Assembly: GCF_001721045.1 (NCBI RefSeq)
Contig: NZ_MDER01000043.1
Location: 62,001 to 126,000 of the forward strand
DNA length: 64,000 nt
Reading direction: 5' to 3'
Source: Paenibacillus nuruki
GTDB taxonomy: Bacteria; Bacillota; Bacilli; Paenibacillales; Paenibacillaceae
Positions 36,731 through 46,159 of this stretch are shown here, one piece after another; the first letter of the stretch is position 1; every line of letters begins with the position of its first letter. The position numbers and the translations under genes were made by a program. Under the pieces are notes generated by a model that was given only the letters and a program-made list of their open reading frames with translations, was not told the DNA's origin and made no database searches.

Positions 36731-36849
36731 GGGAATGGAATTGTTCTTGTCGTCGCTGATTGACTAGAATCCCTGTTATATACCGCATAGCGGTAGGGAT
36801 TATAGTCAAAAGGCGATCGCTTCGCTCTTTCAGAACAATTTCCATTCCC
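36731..36849 (-). repeat. Palindromic intergenic element, copy A
   Basis: A ~120-nt element with outer arms 36731-36747 and 36832-36849 that pair with one bulge, and an inner hairpin made of TGACTA/TAGTCA (36761-36766, 36803-36808), ATCCCT/AGGGAT (36769-36774, 36795-36800) and ACCGC/GCGGT (36782-36786, 36790-36794). The unpaired connectors (36743-36757 and 36809-36835) are nearly identical, reverse-complemented, to those of copy B at 41034-41151 (15 of 15 and 26 of 27 bases), while the arms differ. Given as minus because copy B is taken as the plus reference. Confidence 0.85.
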
Positions 36850-36940
36850 TTCGCTAGAGCGGGTAGCTAATACGCTGTTCACAAATAGTTTATTCAGGTT
36901 GGCTCGCCAAGGGCATTCTTGGTAGGAGAACATTTTATAG

Positions 36941-36984
36941 ATTGAAGGATTGAAGGATTGAAGGATTGAAGGATTGAAGGATTG
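36941..36984 (+). repeat. 8-bp tandem repeat (ATTGAAGG)
   Basis: Five exact copies of ATTGAAGG and a partial sixth, between palindromic copy A and the end of the SLH gene. A perfect short array of this kind is likely to vary in number between strains by slippage. Confidence 0.9.
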
Positions 36985-37065
36985 TGTTAGTGGGAGGATC
37001 TGGTGGGTAAGTGACTAGGTTCTTTTTTGTTTTGAAATGATAGAAATGAGGTTGGTAGATAATGC

Positions 37066-37105
37066 AAAAAGAAGAAGTATCCTTTTTAGGATGCTTCTTC
37101 TTTTT
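37066..37105. terminator. Bidirectional terminator at the 3' end of the SLH-protein gene
   Basis: AAAAAGAAGAAGTATCCT (37066-37083) pairs with AGGATGCTTCTTCTTTTT (37088-37105) around TTTT. It has T-tracts in both directions and lies 19 nt past the stop codon of the minus-strand gene. Confidence 0.85.
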
Positions 37106-37124
37106 GATGGATAGAGGATATATT

Positions 37125-40100
37125 TTAATTAGTGGTGGTGTAGTTAGATGAAGCGGCTGTGATATCTGCTTTTGCCCAGTGGGTGGATGGGACGTCAGTC
37201 CATGGGGTTGTTGAGGTTTGAGTTTTATCTAATTTCAGTATACGGTTAAGAGTGGTTACGGCTTCAGCACGAGTTAGTGGTTGATTAGGTTTAAACGCTG
37301 TTGGCGTTAGACCTTGCATAAATCCAGCTTGATTCACTCGTTTAATATCAGCAACAGCCCAGTTGTTTTGAATATCTGTAGCATTTGATGTTCCTGTGCC
37401 ACTTAGTTTTTGCCAGCGACTAATAATAGTTGCCATCTCAGCACGTGTAATGGCTTGGTTAGGCTTAAATGTACCATCAGGTAGTCCACTCATCAAGCCA
37501 TTGGTTTGTACATCTTGAATCGCTTGGTGAGCCCACAGCGAACTCGGAACATCTGAGTAAGAAGTTGTAGATGGTTCAGATGTAGAATGTGTACTTAATC
37601 GAGATAGCATAGAAGCCATTTCAGCACGAGTCACTTTCTGATTCGGACGGAATGTTTGATCGCTATATCCTTGAATATACGCTTGATACACATTCTGGCT
37701 AACTGTTGATAGATTAGCTGGAACTGGAGTCGTTGCTTCCAATTTTGGAGATGGTATATCCAAAATCGTAAATGTGCTAAACGCAGTCACTGTAAATTTC
37801 AAACCTGTCTGACCGTTAGCTTCATTAACTACAGTCGGTTGAATTAACTCATGCTCTCCATTGCTATGTTCTATAAAAATGCGAAGTTGTTGTAACCATT
37901 CTGTTTTAGCAATCGCATTTTGAGGAATAGCCTTAGCATCTACAGGCATAACCAGATCTACTGACTGATTCTGCAAATTCGTTTCAATATTCATCGGTGT
38001 ACCAACGACTGTGATATTTCCATCTTTGGATACATTTTTCACCAGTGATTGTTGTTGTGCACGTAACTTAACAGCATTTTGATCAGTAGAAGAGGTTAAA
38101 GTAGTGACTTGAAATTGCAAATCGTTTTTCAACGATTGTAATGATGCTGTTGGAATAGCCAATTGAACATGTTCTGTATTAAAATCCAAGTTCATATTAG
38201 CTTGATTTAGACTGTTTAAAGCTGTTTGCGGCATCGTCATTTTCAATGAATTAGCAGTGTTTGGAATAGTAATAGTTGCTGTTTTTTGATTATTTGCCTG
38301 TAATTTATTAATTTCTGTTTGTAATTTGTCTGTAGAAAATAAAATACTAGATTGCGGCTGTCCATTTGCTGAAGATATTTGTGTTGTGCTACTTATATTA
38401 TTAGCAGATAGTACAGTTGATTTACTAGTATTGGTTGCTACATTAGAATTACCATTTGTATTCGATGAATTGGTATTTTTATCATCGGATTCTTTGACGT
38501 TCACTGTTGCAGTTGCTTTAAAATTGCCATCTACAGTAGTTGCTGTAATGATTGCAGTTCCTTTAGCGATAGGTGTAACCACTCCATTTTTCACCAGTGC
38601 TACTTTCTCATTGCTACTCATCCAAGTGATATCTGCTTGAGTTGCGTTAACAGGAGCAACGGTTGCTTGAAGAGTTACAGGTTGATCTTTCTTATTGATT
38701 GTAAGTGTAGAAGTACTTAGTGTAATACCAGTAACATCTACAGTTTGCTTAGGATCTGTAAAGTCTAGTTTTTGAATAGCTGGTCTCCCATTGAAACTAC
38801 GATCAAAACTACTTCCATAAGCAGTACCATCAGGTAAGAAAACAATACTATTATCATTATTTTTTTTAATTTCCTTTAAATCATTAATGTTTAACGGCAA
38901 GGTAGTTAATGATGAAGATTTAGCTTGAAATAGATACCCATTATTTGCGTTGATGTATAAATTTCCAGCAGGACTCACATCAATATCATTTGTTTGATTA
39001 GGAAAATCAATCACTAATTTTGGAGTGTCAGCAGTAGTCCCATCCATTTTCAAAATTTGACTGATTTTATTTTTAGTTACAGACATATAAAGCTGATTTT
39101 GATGATCAAAAGCTAAGCCATTTATATACAATCTATCTTCATCTGTAAAATGATAATAAGGTTGGCTTAATGTTGAAAGCTCTTCTTGGGTTAATGGTGT
39201 TGAACGATTTAAATATTGAGCATCTAATTTAAATATATAATGGGTAGCATACAGCGTGAAAAATAAATTTCCGTGTTGATCTACAGCCACAGCATTTGCC
39301 AAAGGTGTTGCAGCAAGTAACGATCTTTTGTAACCATTACTTGTTTTAATAACCTCATAAAATCCTTTTTCATGATTAGTAATATATAAATGATCTTTCC
39401 AAGCCGTCATAGCAACTATATGAGGAATATCTAATCCTTCTATACTTAAAGGAAGAGGTTTAACAATTACTTGTCTGGTTACTTCTAATGCTGCAACATT
39501 TGCAGGGTTAGTTGCATTATAGTGAATAATATAATGACCTGGAATAGAAGTATTTAAAGAATCCACAGGTTTGCTATCAAGCGTATAAGTGATTTTTGTT
39601 GTGAATTCAGAATATGTCGCATCCTGTACAGTTATACCTTCTTCTACATAAGTATCACCAACAAAAAGACTAGGATTATAATCTCCTTTTAATGTGATTA
39701 TAGGTTTAGAGCGAGGATAAATAGCTTTAATTTTTCCGTTATCGTTATAATAGCCTCGACCATCAGGAAGGAAAACCATTCCTTTGGCATTAGGATACAA
39801 TGAACCGATATCACGATATAATTCTGAAGCATCATCAGATACGGGTAATTGTTTTAATTTATCAGCAGGTATTTTGAAGAAGCCATGTTTTGCAAAGTCA
39901 GGTCGAGATACATTTCCGTTAAAGTAAAAATTATCATTTTTATCTAAAGCCATAACTTGAAAATTTTCAACATCTGATTGTATGATTGCTTCTAACTGTT
40001 GACTATTTTGATTCCATCTATACAAAACAGCATCAAAATAAAAAACGGGGTTAGCAATATAAAGTTGATCGTGAGAATCAAATGCGATATTAGAAATATT

Positions 40101-40835
40101 TTTGATAGGTTCATGGTCAGCAGGGGCTTTATCGCTAAGATCCAAATAAACAGAACTATACTGACGAAGCTCTTCTGAATTTAGAGGAGAACTTTGCAAG
40201 TATTTGGCATCTACTTTGTTAATCTTTGCTTGATTTTCTAAAGTATAAAATAGGTCGCCAGCTTGGTTGAAAGCAACAGTGACAATAGTATCAGCATAGT
40301 AACCACCATACACGATAGAAGTAACTGTTCCAGAGCTTAATTCAACTTTTGATATGCCTGAACTACCTTTTGCAAGATAAACAGAACCGTTGTGATAAGT
40401 CATACCCAAGTTACTAAGGATATTCAATTGATCAATATCATTTTGATTTGCAGTAGCAACAACATCAACTGTACGTTTTGAAGGATAAGATCTTTTTCCG
40501 GCTGGATTCTCTGCAACATATGTAATGACGTATACTCCAGGTATATTAGTATCAATCTGACTTACTGGTACAGAATTTAAAGTATATGTAATATCAATTT
40601 TTAATTCATCTTTACTATATACACTATCCGATACATTCCAGCCTTCTTCAATAAAAGGTTCTCCTTGCTTTAATGTTATATCATAGTCTCCAGAAAGACT
40701 GAAGTTAGGCGTACTTATAACCTCATTACTTGCTACCAAATTACTTGTTTCTTCCTCACTTGCAAAAAGCGTAGCAGGCGCTGACCCCATTAATGTCACC
40801 ACCAACACCAAAAACATCATCATAAACTTTCTCAT
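37125..40835 (-). CDS. Secreted SLH-domain surface protein with beta-propeller and Ig-like domains
   Basis: A 1236-residue exported protein. Residues 1-26 are a signal peptide (MRKFMMMFLVLVVTLMGSAP, then ATLFAS). Next come a DUF5011-type Ig-like domain (about 45-125), a long stretch with SMP30/NHL-like propeller repeats (FDSHDQLYIANP, FLPDGRGYYND), a second DUF5011-type domain, a second propeller (VDQHGNLFFTLY, FDHQNQLYMSV), a Big_2 domain (LSTSTLTINKKDQPVTLQAT), a Ser/Asn-rich linker, a beta-rich region and three C-terminal SLH repeats (GYSDQTFRPNQKVTRAEM, GLPDGTFKPNQAITRAEM, AFKPNQPLTRAEAV). SLH repeats should tether it to pyruvylated wall polymer. GGAGGGA precedes the start. The DNA looks more AT-rich than its neighbours, and the gene is flanked by palindromic elements. 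Function unknown. Confidence 0.9.
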   Translation of the reverse strand: MRKFMMMFLVLVVTLMGSAPATLFASEEETSNLVASNEVISTPNFSLSGDYDITLKQGEPFIEEGWNVSDSVYSKDELKIDITYTLNSVPVSQIDTNIPGVYVITYVAENPAGKRSYPSKRTVDVVATANQNDIDQLNILSNLGMTYHNGSVYLAKGSSGISKVELSSGTVTSIVYGGYYADTIVTVAFNQAGDLFYTLENQAKINKVDAKYLQSSPLNSEELRQYSSVYLDLSDKAPADHEPIKNISNIAFDSHDQLYIANPVFYFDAVLYRWNQNSQQLEAIIQSDVENFQVMALDKNDNFYFNGNVSRPDFAKHGFFKIPADKLKQLPVSDDASELYRDIGSLYPNAKGMVFLPDGRGYYNDNGKIKAIYPRSKPIITLKGDYNPSLFVGDTYVEEGITVQDATYSEFTTKITYTLDSKPVDSLNTSIPGHYIIHYNATNPANVAALEVTRQVIVKPLPLSIEGLDIPHIVAMTAWKDHLYITNHEKGFYEVIKTSNGYKRSLLAATPLANAVAVDQHGNLFFTLYATHYIFKLDAQYLNRSTPLTQEELSTLSQPYYHFTDEDRLYINGLAFDHQNQLYMSVTKNKISQILKMDGTTADTPKLVIDFPNQTNDIDVSPAGNLYINANNGYLFQAKSSSLTTLPLNINDLKEIKKNNDNSIVFLPDGTAYGSSFDRSFNGRPAIQKLDFTDPKQTVDVTGITLSTSTLTINKKDQPVTLQATVAPVNATQADITWMSSNEKVALVKNGVVTPIAKGTAIITATTVDGNFKATATVNVKESDDKNTNSSNTNGNSNVATNTSKSTVLSANNISSTTQISSANGQPQSSILFSTDKLQTEINKLQANNQKTATITIPNTANSLKMTMPQTALNSLNQANMNLDFNTEHVQLAIPTASLQSLKNDLQFQVTTLTSSTDQNAVKLRAQQQSLVKNVSKDGNITVVGTPMNIETNLQNQSVDLVMPVDAKAIPQNAIAKTEWLQQLRIFIEHSNGEHELIQPTVVNEANGQTGLKFTVTAFSTFTILDIPSPKLEATTPVPANLSTVSQNVYQAYIQGYSDQTFRPNQKVTRAEMASMLSRLSTHSTSEPSTTSYSDVPSSLWAHQAIQDVQTNGLMSGLPDGTFKPNQAITRAEMATIISRWQKLSGTGTSNATDIQNNWAVADIKRVNQAGFMQGLTPTAFKPNQPLTRAEAVTTLNRILKLDKTQTSTTPWTDVPSTHWAKADITAASSNYTTTN

Positions 40836-41033
40836 TTTACTTTAATTCCCTCCATTTATAATTGTATTGAAATCCTTTACTAAATATAACAGATGCTACT
40901 CAATATGGGTAAATTAAAATTCACACAATTTAAAGCTATATGATATTTTATGTAACTCTATATATGTTCCTCATTTCCTGCTTCTTCCTAAACGAGTTAT
41001 TCAAAATTATGCTTATGCACCTACACCAGCGGA

Positions 41034-41151
41034 GAGGAGAAAATCATTCTGAAAGAGCGAAGCGCTCGCCTTTGTAAATGAATCCTGACTGTGAAGCAGT
41101 CATTTAAAGGATTCATTTACAACAAGCGACGACAAGAACGATTTTCTCCTC
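41034..41151 (+). repeat. Palindromic intergenic element, copy B
   Basis: Outer arms 41034-41050 and 41135-41151 pair at 16 of 17 positions. The inner hairpin has a perfect 13-bp stem (41074-41086 with 41108-41120) and a second 5-bp stem GACTG/CAGTC (41087-41091, 41097-41101). The 5' connector (41047-41073) contains its own small hairpin GAGCG-AAG-CGCTC. The 3' connector is AGCGACGACAAGAAC (41125-41139). Connectors match copy A; the arms do not. It lies between the SLH gene's 5' end and dinG. Confidence 0.85.
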
Positions 41152-41222
41152 GCAGCGCCACCCCACGAAAAGCTAAAATTTAAATAACCACCCACCCTTT
41201 GATTTTCAAAACCGTCTTCTTC

Positions 41223-41231
41223 TGGTATGCT
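41223..41231 (+). promoter_or_regulatory. Extended -10 promoter candidate for dinG
   Basis: TGGTATGCT fits an extended -10 element, about 60 nt before the dinG ATG. No good -35 at 17 nt. Confidence 0.35.
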
Positions 41232-41290
41232 GATAGGTGAACATTTCGACATCAGGTTGAGACGACAGCAAGGAGAGGATTTAGACATCC

Positions 41291-44185
41291 ATGAAATTTG
41301 CCGTACTGGATTTTGAGACCACAGGTACTCAGTCCACCGATGATATTATTCAAGTTGGGCTTGCCATTATAGATCATGATTTAAGTATTTCCACCGTATA
41401 TTCTTCTATGGTGAAGCCAGGAGTGCCTATTCCTCCTTTTATAGAAGGTTTAACCGGAATTAAAAATGAAGATGTAGTCGACGCTCCAGAGTTGGATGAT
41501 GTCATTTTGGAGATGATTCCTCTACTAGAAGACGCTGTGCTTGTTGGGCATAACGTTGGATTTGATTTAGGATTTTTACAACGAGCTTTGGATCAGACAG
41601 GATATTTGGCTTTTACAGGTCGAGTATTAGATACTATGGATTTATTGCGTATTTTTTTCCCGAATCTTTCAAGTTACCAGTTAAGTATGGTCAGTAAAGA
41701 TTTAGGATTTGTCCATGATCGTCCTCACCAAGCAGATAGCGATGCGTTAGCGACAGCTCATGTATTTCTGAAATGTTTGGAAGAATTGAATGACCTCCCA
41801 TTGATTACGGTACAACGATTATCCGAACTATTTGATAATCAGGATAGCGATCTAGGTTGGTATTTTGATGGAGTACGGATGGAGAAAGAAGCACAACCGA
41901 TTCAAGATTTAGACGAACATCGCTTTTTCCGTCAATTGGCGTTAAAAGTAGGCGATTGGAATGAGATTTTACCTGCTCATGAAGAGCGTGGAAATATGCC
42001 ACTTGCCGATGTGTCATTTGATGAATTTTTGGAGCAAGTGAAACAGAATTTGCGTAATTTACTTCCTCATTATGAAGAACGTGAACCGCAGAATCGGATG
42101 TTTGAAGAAGTGATCAAAGCGATGACGGATGATAAACATCTATTGATTGAAGCAGGAACAGGAACGGGCAAATCGTTAGGTTATTTATTACCTTCGATTT
42201 ATCATAGCGTAAAAGAAAACGATCGTGTGATGGTAAGTACACATACGATTAATTTGCAAGAACAGTTACGAGAACGGGATATTCCATTACTGACTCAAGT
42301 GATTCCATTTGCATTTCGTGCTGCCGTATTTAAAGGACGCCAGCATTATTTGTGTCTGCGCAAATTTGAGCATAAAATAAATACAAAAGAATTTCAAAGT
42401 CCTAAAGAAGATGTATTGATTGCTGCTCAAATGATTGTCTGGTTAAATTCGACGGAAACCGGTGACGATGAAGAGCTGAATATGGGTAACCGTGGAGCCG
42501 ATTTCTGGGAAACGGTAGCGAGTGATACCGATTCTTGTCTTGGTCGTGCATGTCCGTGGTTCCGCAAATGCTTCTACCATCGTGCGAAGCATGAAGCAGG
42601 TACAGCTGATGTCGTTATTACGAACCATTCCAAATTATTTACCGATGTCAAAGCAGGGCATCAATTATTGCCTGCTTACGATCGATTGGTGATTGATGAA
42701 GCGCATCATTTAGAAGATGTAGCAGGTAAGCACTTGGGTATGCATATGAAATATTTCACATTGGTTCATCCGTTACTTCGTTTGTTCAAAGACAGTAAAA
42801 ATGGTCAGCTGGCTATTTTGCGTCAACAGTTAGGTTCATCTGGTAATGAGCGTGGTATGGATTGGGCGATAGCGATAGATAATCTATATCCTGAAATTGT
42901 AGATGTCAAAGAAAATTGGGACAAATTGAGCGAATTATTATTTGCTTTATTACCTCAGCGTAGTGATGCCGCTCCAGGAGAAGCTGGACAATTTACATTA
43001 CGTTTGTTACCTGAGAAGCAACCGACAGAATGGACGGTAATTACGGATTTGGAGAATCAGATCCATATCGGACTGAGTCAATTGATTCGTAAAGGCGAAC
43101 AAGTAATGAATCAGATCAAAGAAAGCGATGAACAGTTGGGCACAGATAGTCTGGTGACTGATGTATCGGGTCTATTCAAAGATTTGACTGTTGTTCGAGA
43201 CGATCTACGTCAATTTGTGAAGCTGGAAAGTACAGATACGGTCTACTGGTATGAAGCTAATGGAAATTACCGTAGCAAGTCTTTACAGATGTATGCTGTG
43301 CCTGTGGATGTGAGCAAGCAATTGAAAGAGTACTTTTTCGATAAAAAGAAAAGTATTATTCTAACATCCGCAACATTATCAATAGAAAAGAAATTCCAAT
43401 ATATGATTGAACAACTGGGACTTGTCGAAGCGGAAAAAGAAGGCAGATTGATGACTGAACAGTTATCTTCACCTTTTAATTATCGTGAGCAATCGCTATT
43501 GTTGATTCCACGTGACTTCCCGAGTGTCAAAGGCAGTGTCGGTGATGCATTCTTTGTAGATACATTAGCGAACTCGTTAGCAGAGACCGCCAAAGCAACG
43601 CAAGGACGAATGATGGTTTTATTTACCTCATATCGAATGCTCAAGCAGGTGTATGAGCCATTAAAAGAGAAGTTATCACATAGTGATATTGCTGTATTTG
43701 GTCAAGGCGTTGATGGAGGGAGTCGGACGAAGCTTACTCGTAGATTTCAGGAGCGTTCTGCTTCTGTATTGCTTGGAACAAGTAGCTTCTGGGAAGGTGT
43801 CGATATTCCGGGCGAAGCATTAACATGTCTGGCGATTGTACGATTACCTTTTCAACCGCCCAATCATCCATTGCTAGAAGCCAAAAGCGAACGGCTTAAA
43901 AAAGAAAAGAAAAATCCATTTATGAAATTATCTGTACCGCAAGCAGTTATCCGTTTCAAACAAGGTTTTGGTAGATTAGTACGGACATCTAGTGATCGGG
44001 GAATCGTTATTGTCTATGACACTCGTGTGATCGAGTCCTATTATGGCAAGCATTTTCTATATTCATTACCCGGTCCCAAAATGGAACATATGCCGACAGA
44101 GCAGATGGTACCCCGTATTACAGAATGGCTTAGCCAGGCCGAACCTGAAAAGGAAACTGTAAATCAAGAGGGGGAGCAAGCATGA
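41291..44185 (+). CDS. dinG: DinG-family helicase with N-terminal DnaQ-like exonuclease
   Basis: A 964-residue fusion of a DEDD-type 3'-5' exonuclease (LDFETTGT, Asp7/Glu9; VLVGHNVGFDLGFL; DRPHQADSDALATAH) and an XPD/DinG-type superfamily 2 helicase. Helicase motifs are Walker A EAGTGTGKSLGYLLP, the DEAH box VIDEAHHLED, and C-terminal FQERSASVLLGTSSFWEGVD and RFKQGFGRLVR. Four cysteines (HYLCLRKF; DSCLGRACPWFRKC) could hold the 4Fe-4S cluster of the family. AAGGAGAGG lies 12 nt before the ATG. The role is DNA repair or recombination, inferred from the family. It overlaps rex by 4 nt; B. subtilis has ypmA here. Confidence 0.95.
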   Translation: MKFAVLDFETTGTQSTDDIIQVGLAIIDHDLSISTVYSSMVKPGVPIPPFIEGLTGIKNEDVVDAPELDDVILEMIPLLEDAVLVGHNVGFDLGFLQRALDQTGYLAFTGRVLDTMDLLRIFFPNLSSYQLSMVSKDLGFVHDRPHQADSDALATAHVFLKCLEELNDLPLITVQRLSELFDNQDSDLGWYFDGVRMEKEAQPIQDLDEHRFFRQLALKVGDWNEILPAHEERGNMPLADVSFDEFLEQVKQNLRNLLPHYEEREPQNRMFEEVIKAMTDDKHLLIEAGTGTGKSLGYLLPSIYHSVKENDRVMVSTHTINLQEQLRERDIPLLTQVIPFAFRAAVFKGRQHYLCLRKFEHKINTKEFQSPKEDVLIAAQMIVWLNSTETGDDEELNMGNRGADFWETVASDTDSCLGRACPWFRKCFYHRAKHEAGTADVVITNHSKLFTDVKAGHQLLPAYDRLVIDEAHHLEDVAGKHLGMHMKYFTLVHPLLRLFKDSKNGQLAILRQQLGSSGNERGMDWAIAIDNLYPEIVDVKENWDKLSELLFALLPQRSDAAPGEAGQFTLRLLPEKQPTEWTVITDLENQIHIGLSQLIRKGEQVMNQIKESDEQLGTDSLVTDVSGLFKDLTVVRDDLRQFVKLESTDTVYWYEANGNYRSKSLQMYAVPVDVSKQLKEYFFDKKKSIILTSATLSIEKKFQYMIEQLGLVEAEKEGRLMTEQLSSPFNYREQSLLLIPRDFPSVKGSVGDAFFVDTLANSLAETAKATQGRMMVLFTSYRMLKQVYEPLKEKLSHSDIAVFGQGVDGGSRTKLTRRFQERSASVLLGTSSFWEGVDIPGEALTCLAIVRLPFQPPNHPLLEAKSERLKKEKKNPFMKLSVPQAVIRFKQGFGRLVRTSSDRGIVIVYDTRVIESYYGKHFLYSLPGPKMEHMPTEQMVPRITEWLSQAEPEKETVNQEGEQA

Positions 44186-44829
44186 AATCCGACAAAATAT
44201 CAGAAGCAGTCGTGCGAAGACTACCTGTATACCTTAGATATCTGAACGAACTTCACACCCGTGAAGTTCCCACAGTGTCTTCGCAAGAATTGGGACAAAA
44301 ATTAGATTTGAATCCAGCACAAATTCGCAAAGACTTAGCTTATTTTGGAGATTTTGGACGTAAAGGAATCGGGTATGATGTATCTTATCTGATTGAGAAA
44401 ATACGTCATATTTTAAAATTAGATCAACAGATTAATGTTGCACTTGTAGGTGCAGGTAATCTAGGACATGCCCTTTCGAACTATAATATGTATTTGAAAG
44501 AAACGATGAAAATCGTAGCTGTGTTTGATTCTCTAGAACCCAAAGTCGGTTCGATGATCAATACATTAGTTGTACAACCGATCGAAGAACTTGGAGCAAC
44601 AGTCAAAGCGAAAAGTATTCGTATTGGTATTATTACTGTGCCTAATATTGAAGCACAGCGTGTAGCAGATCAATTGATTGAAGCAGGGATCGAAGCCATT
44701 TTGAACTTTGCACCGATTATTTTGAAAGCTCCACCGCATATTCGTGTACACACTGCTGATTTTACAACGGACTTACTAAGCCTTGCCTATTATCTGGAAG
44801 ATGGAAAGGAACATGAAACTAATGAATAA
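44182..44829 (+). CDS. rex: Redox-sensing transcriptional repressor Rex
   Basis: Represses fermentation and respiration genes until NADH rises. The 215-residue protein has an N-terminal winged helix (about 1-80: SSQELGQKLDLNPAQIRKDL, then FGDFGRKGIGY) and a Rossmann domain with GAGNLG at 90-95, ending in a domain-swapped helix. GGGGGAGC precedes the ATG within dinG. Placement in a dinG-rex-mtaD string differs from B. subtilis, where rex lies elsewhere. Acetate kinase, encoded at 53054, is a plausible target, but no clear TTGTGAA-TTCACAA operator was found in the window. Confidence 0.95.
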   Translation: MKSDKISEAVVRRLPVYLRYLNELHTREVPTVSSQELGQKLDLNPAQIRKDLAYFGDFGRKGIGYDVSYLIEKIRHILKLDQQINVALVGAGNLGHALSNYNMYLKETMKIVAVFDSLEPKVGSMINTLVVQPIEELGATVKAKSIRIGIITVPNIEAQRVADQLIEAGIEAILNFAPIILKAPPHIRVHTADFTTDLLSLAYYLEDGKEHETNE

Positions 44830-46129
44830 CACCTCGAACAAATGGGTTATCAAAAACGGTATGTTTGCTGTAATGAGTGAAGAAAAATCGATGCTTTTCG
44901 GACATATGGTGATTGAAGATGGATGGATCACTTATCTTGGAGAAGAAGAGCCTGTGATTGAAGAAGGAACAACAGTAGTCGATGGTAATCATTTGTTCTT
45001 TATCCCGGGTCTAGTGAACAGTCATGGTCATGCGGCAATGTCTTTGCTACGTGGATATGGCGACGACCTTGCACTACAAGTATGGTTACAGGAAAAAATG
45101 TGGCCGATGGAAGCGAAGTTTACCAGTGACGATGTATACTGGGGAACATCATTATCTGTACTTGAAATGTTAAAAGGCGGTACTACGACATTCCTGGATA
45201 TGTATGATCGTTCAGAGCGTGTTGCTGAAGTCGTAGAGCAATCAGGAATGCGTGCTGTATTGATGCGTGGTGTTATCGGCTTATGTTCAGAAGAAGAGCA
45301 AAAGCAAAAGTTACAACAATCTATCGACTTTGCACGGGATTGGCACGGTCAAGCTGATGGACGTATTACAACAATGATGTCTCCACATGCGCCGTATACA
45401 TGTCCTCCTGCATACATCGAACAATTTGTACAAGCAGCACATGACTTGGATTTGCCGCTGCATACACATATGTCTGAGACGTTAGCTGAAGTACAATTAA
45501 ATGTAACTGATTATGGATTACGTCCTGTAGCTCATTTGGAGAAATTAGGATTTTTCACGCGTCCAGCCCTTTTGGCACATGCTGTTCATTTGAATGATGA
45601 AGAGATCGAAATGCTGGCGCAACATAAAGTAGCTGTTTCGCATAATCCGGGTAGTAATCTGAAATTAGCAAGTGGTGTTGCTCGTGTTCCTGATTTATTG
45701 CGTGCAGGTGTAGTCGTTTCTTTAGGAACAGATGGCCCGGCAAGTAATAACAACTTGGATATGTTTGAAGAGATGCGTTTGGCAGCTCTTATTCATAAAG
45801 GAGTATCCGGAGATCCAACAGCAGTACCTGCATTAGAAGCATTGAAAATGGGTACAGAATACGGTGCGAAATCTGTATTTTTGAATGACGTAGGTACATT
45901 TGCTGTCGGTATGAAAGCCGATATTACGGCATTAAATGTAGATCAACCGCATTTCTTGCCACGTACTGACTTTATCTCACATACCATTTATTCTGCATCA
46001 GCTAAAGATGTATTGCATGTCTGGGTAGATGGTAAGCAATTAATCAAAGATGGTATATCATTAACACTGGATGAAGAAAAAATTCGTCATGAAGCCCAAA
46101 GTGCTTTTGAAGGTTTGCTCAAACGCTAA
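44822..46129 (+). CDS. mtaD: Amidohydrolase, 5'-methylthioadenosine/S-adenosylhomocysteine deaminase type
   Basis: A metal-dependent deaminase of about 435 residues, TIM-barrel amidohydrolase superfamily. Metal and substrate motifs: GLVNSHGHAAMSLLRGYGDD, PHAPYTC, LHTHMSETLAE, LLAHAVHL and SLGTDGPASNNNLDMFEEM. MtaD-type enzymes deaminate methylthioadenosine or S-adenosylhomocysteine; some relatives use other adenosine derivatives. Start is uncertain: GGAAAGGA (44803-44810) is 11 nt before ATG 44822 but only 2 nt before ATG 44813, both overlapping the end of rex. The mtnWXB genes at 58.5-61 kb suggest an active MTA-recycling metabolism. Confidence 0.88.
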   Translation: MNNTSNKWVIKNGMFAVMSEEKSMLFGHMVIEDGWITYLGEEEPVIEEGTTVVDGNHLFFIPGLVNSHGHAAMSLLRGYGDDLALQVWLQEKMWPMEAKFTSDDVYWGTSLSVLEMLKGGTTTFLDMYDRSERVAEVVEQSGMRAVLMRGVIGLCSEEEQKQKLQQSIDFARDWHGQADGRITTMMSPHAPYTCPPAYIEQFVQAAHDLDLPLHTHMSETLAEVQLNVTDYGLRPVAHLEKLGFFTRPALLAHAVHLNDEEIEMLAQHKVAVSHNPGSNLKLASGVARVPDLLRAGVVVSLGTDGPASNNNLDMFEEMRLAALIHKGVSGDPTAVPALEALKMGTEYGAKSVFLNDVGTFAVGMKADITALNVDQPHFLPRTDFISHTIYSASAKDVLHVWVDGKQLIKDGISLTLDEEKIRHEAQSAFEGLLKR

Positions 46130-46159
46130 CCGGAAGTCGACAGGAAAGGATGGCGTGTT

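Noticed and set aside
38326-38640. 104-codon ORF antisense to the SLH gene
   Set aside because: It is a reverse-frame shadow of the Big_2/linker region, low in complexity, without a ribosome site.
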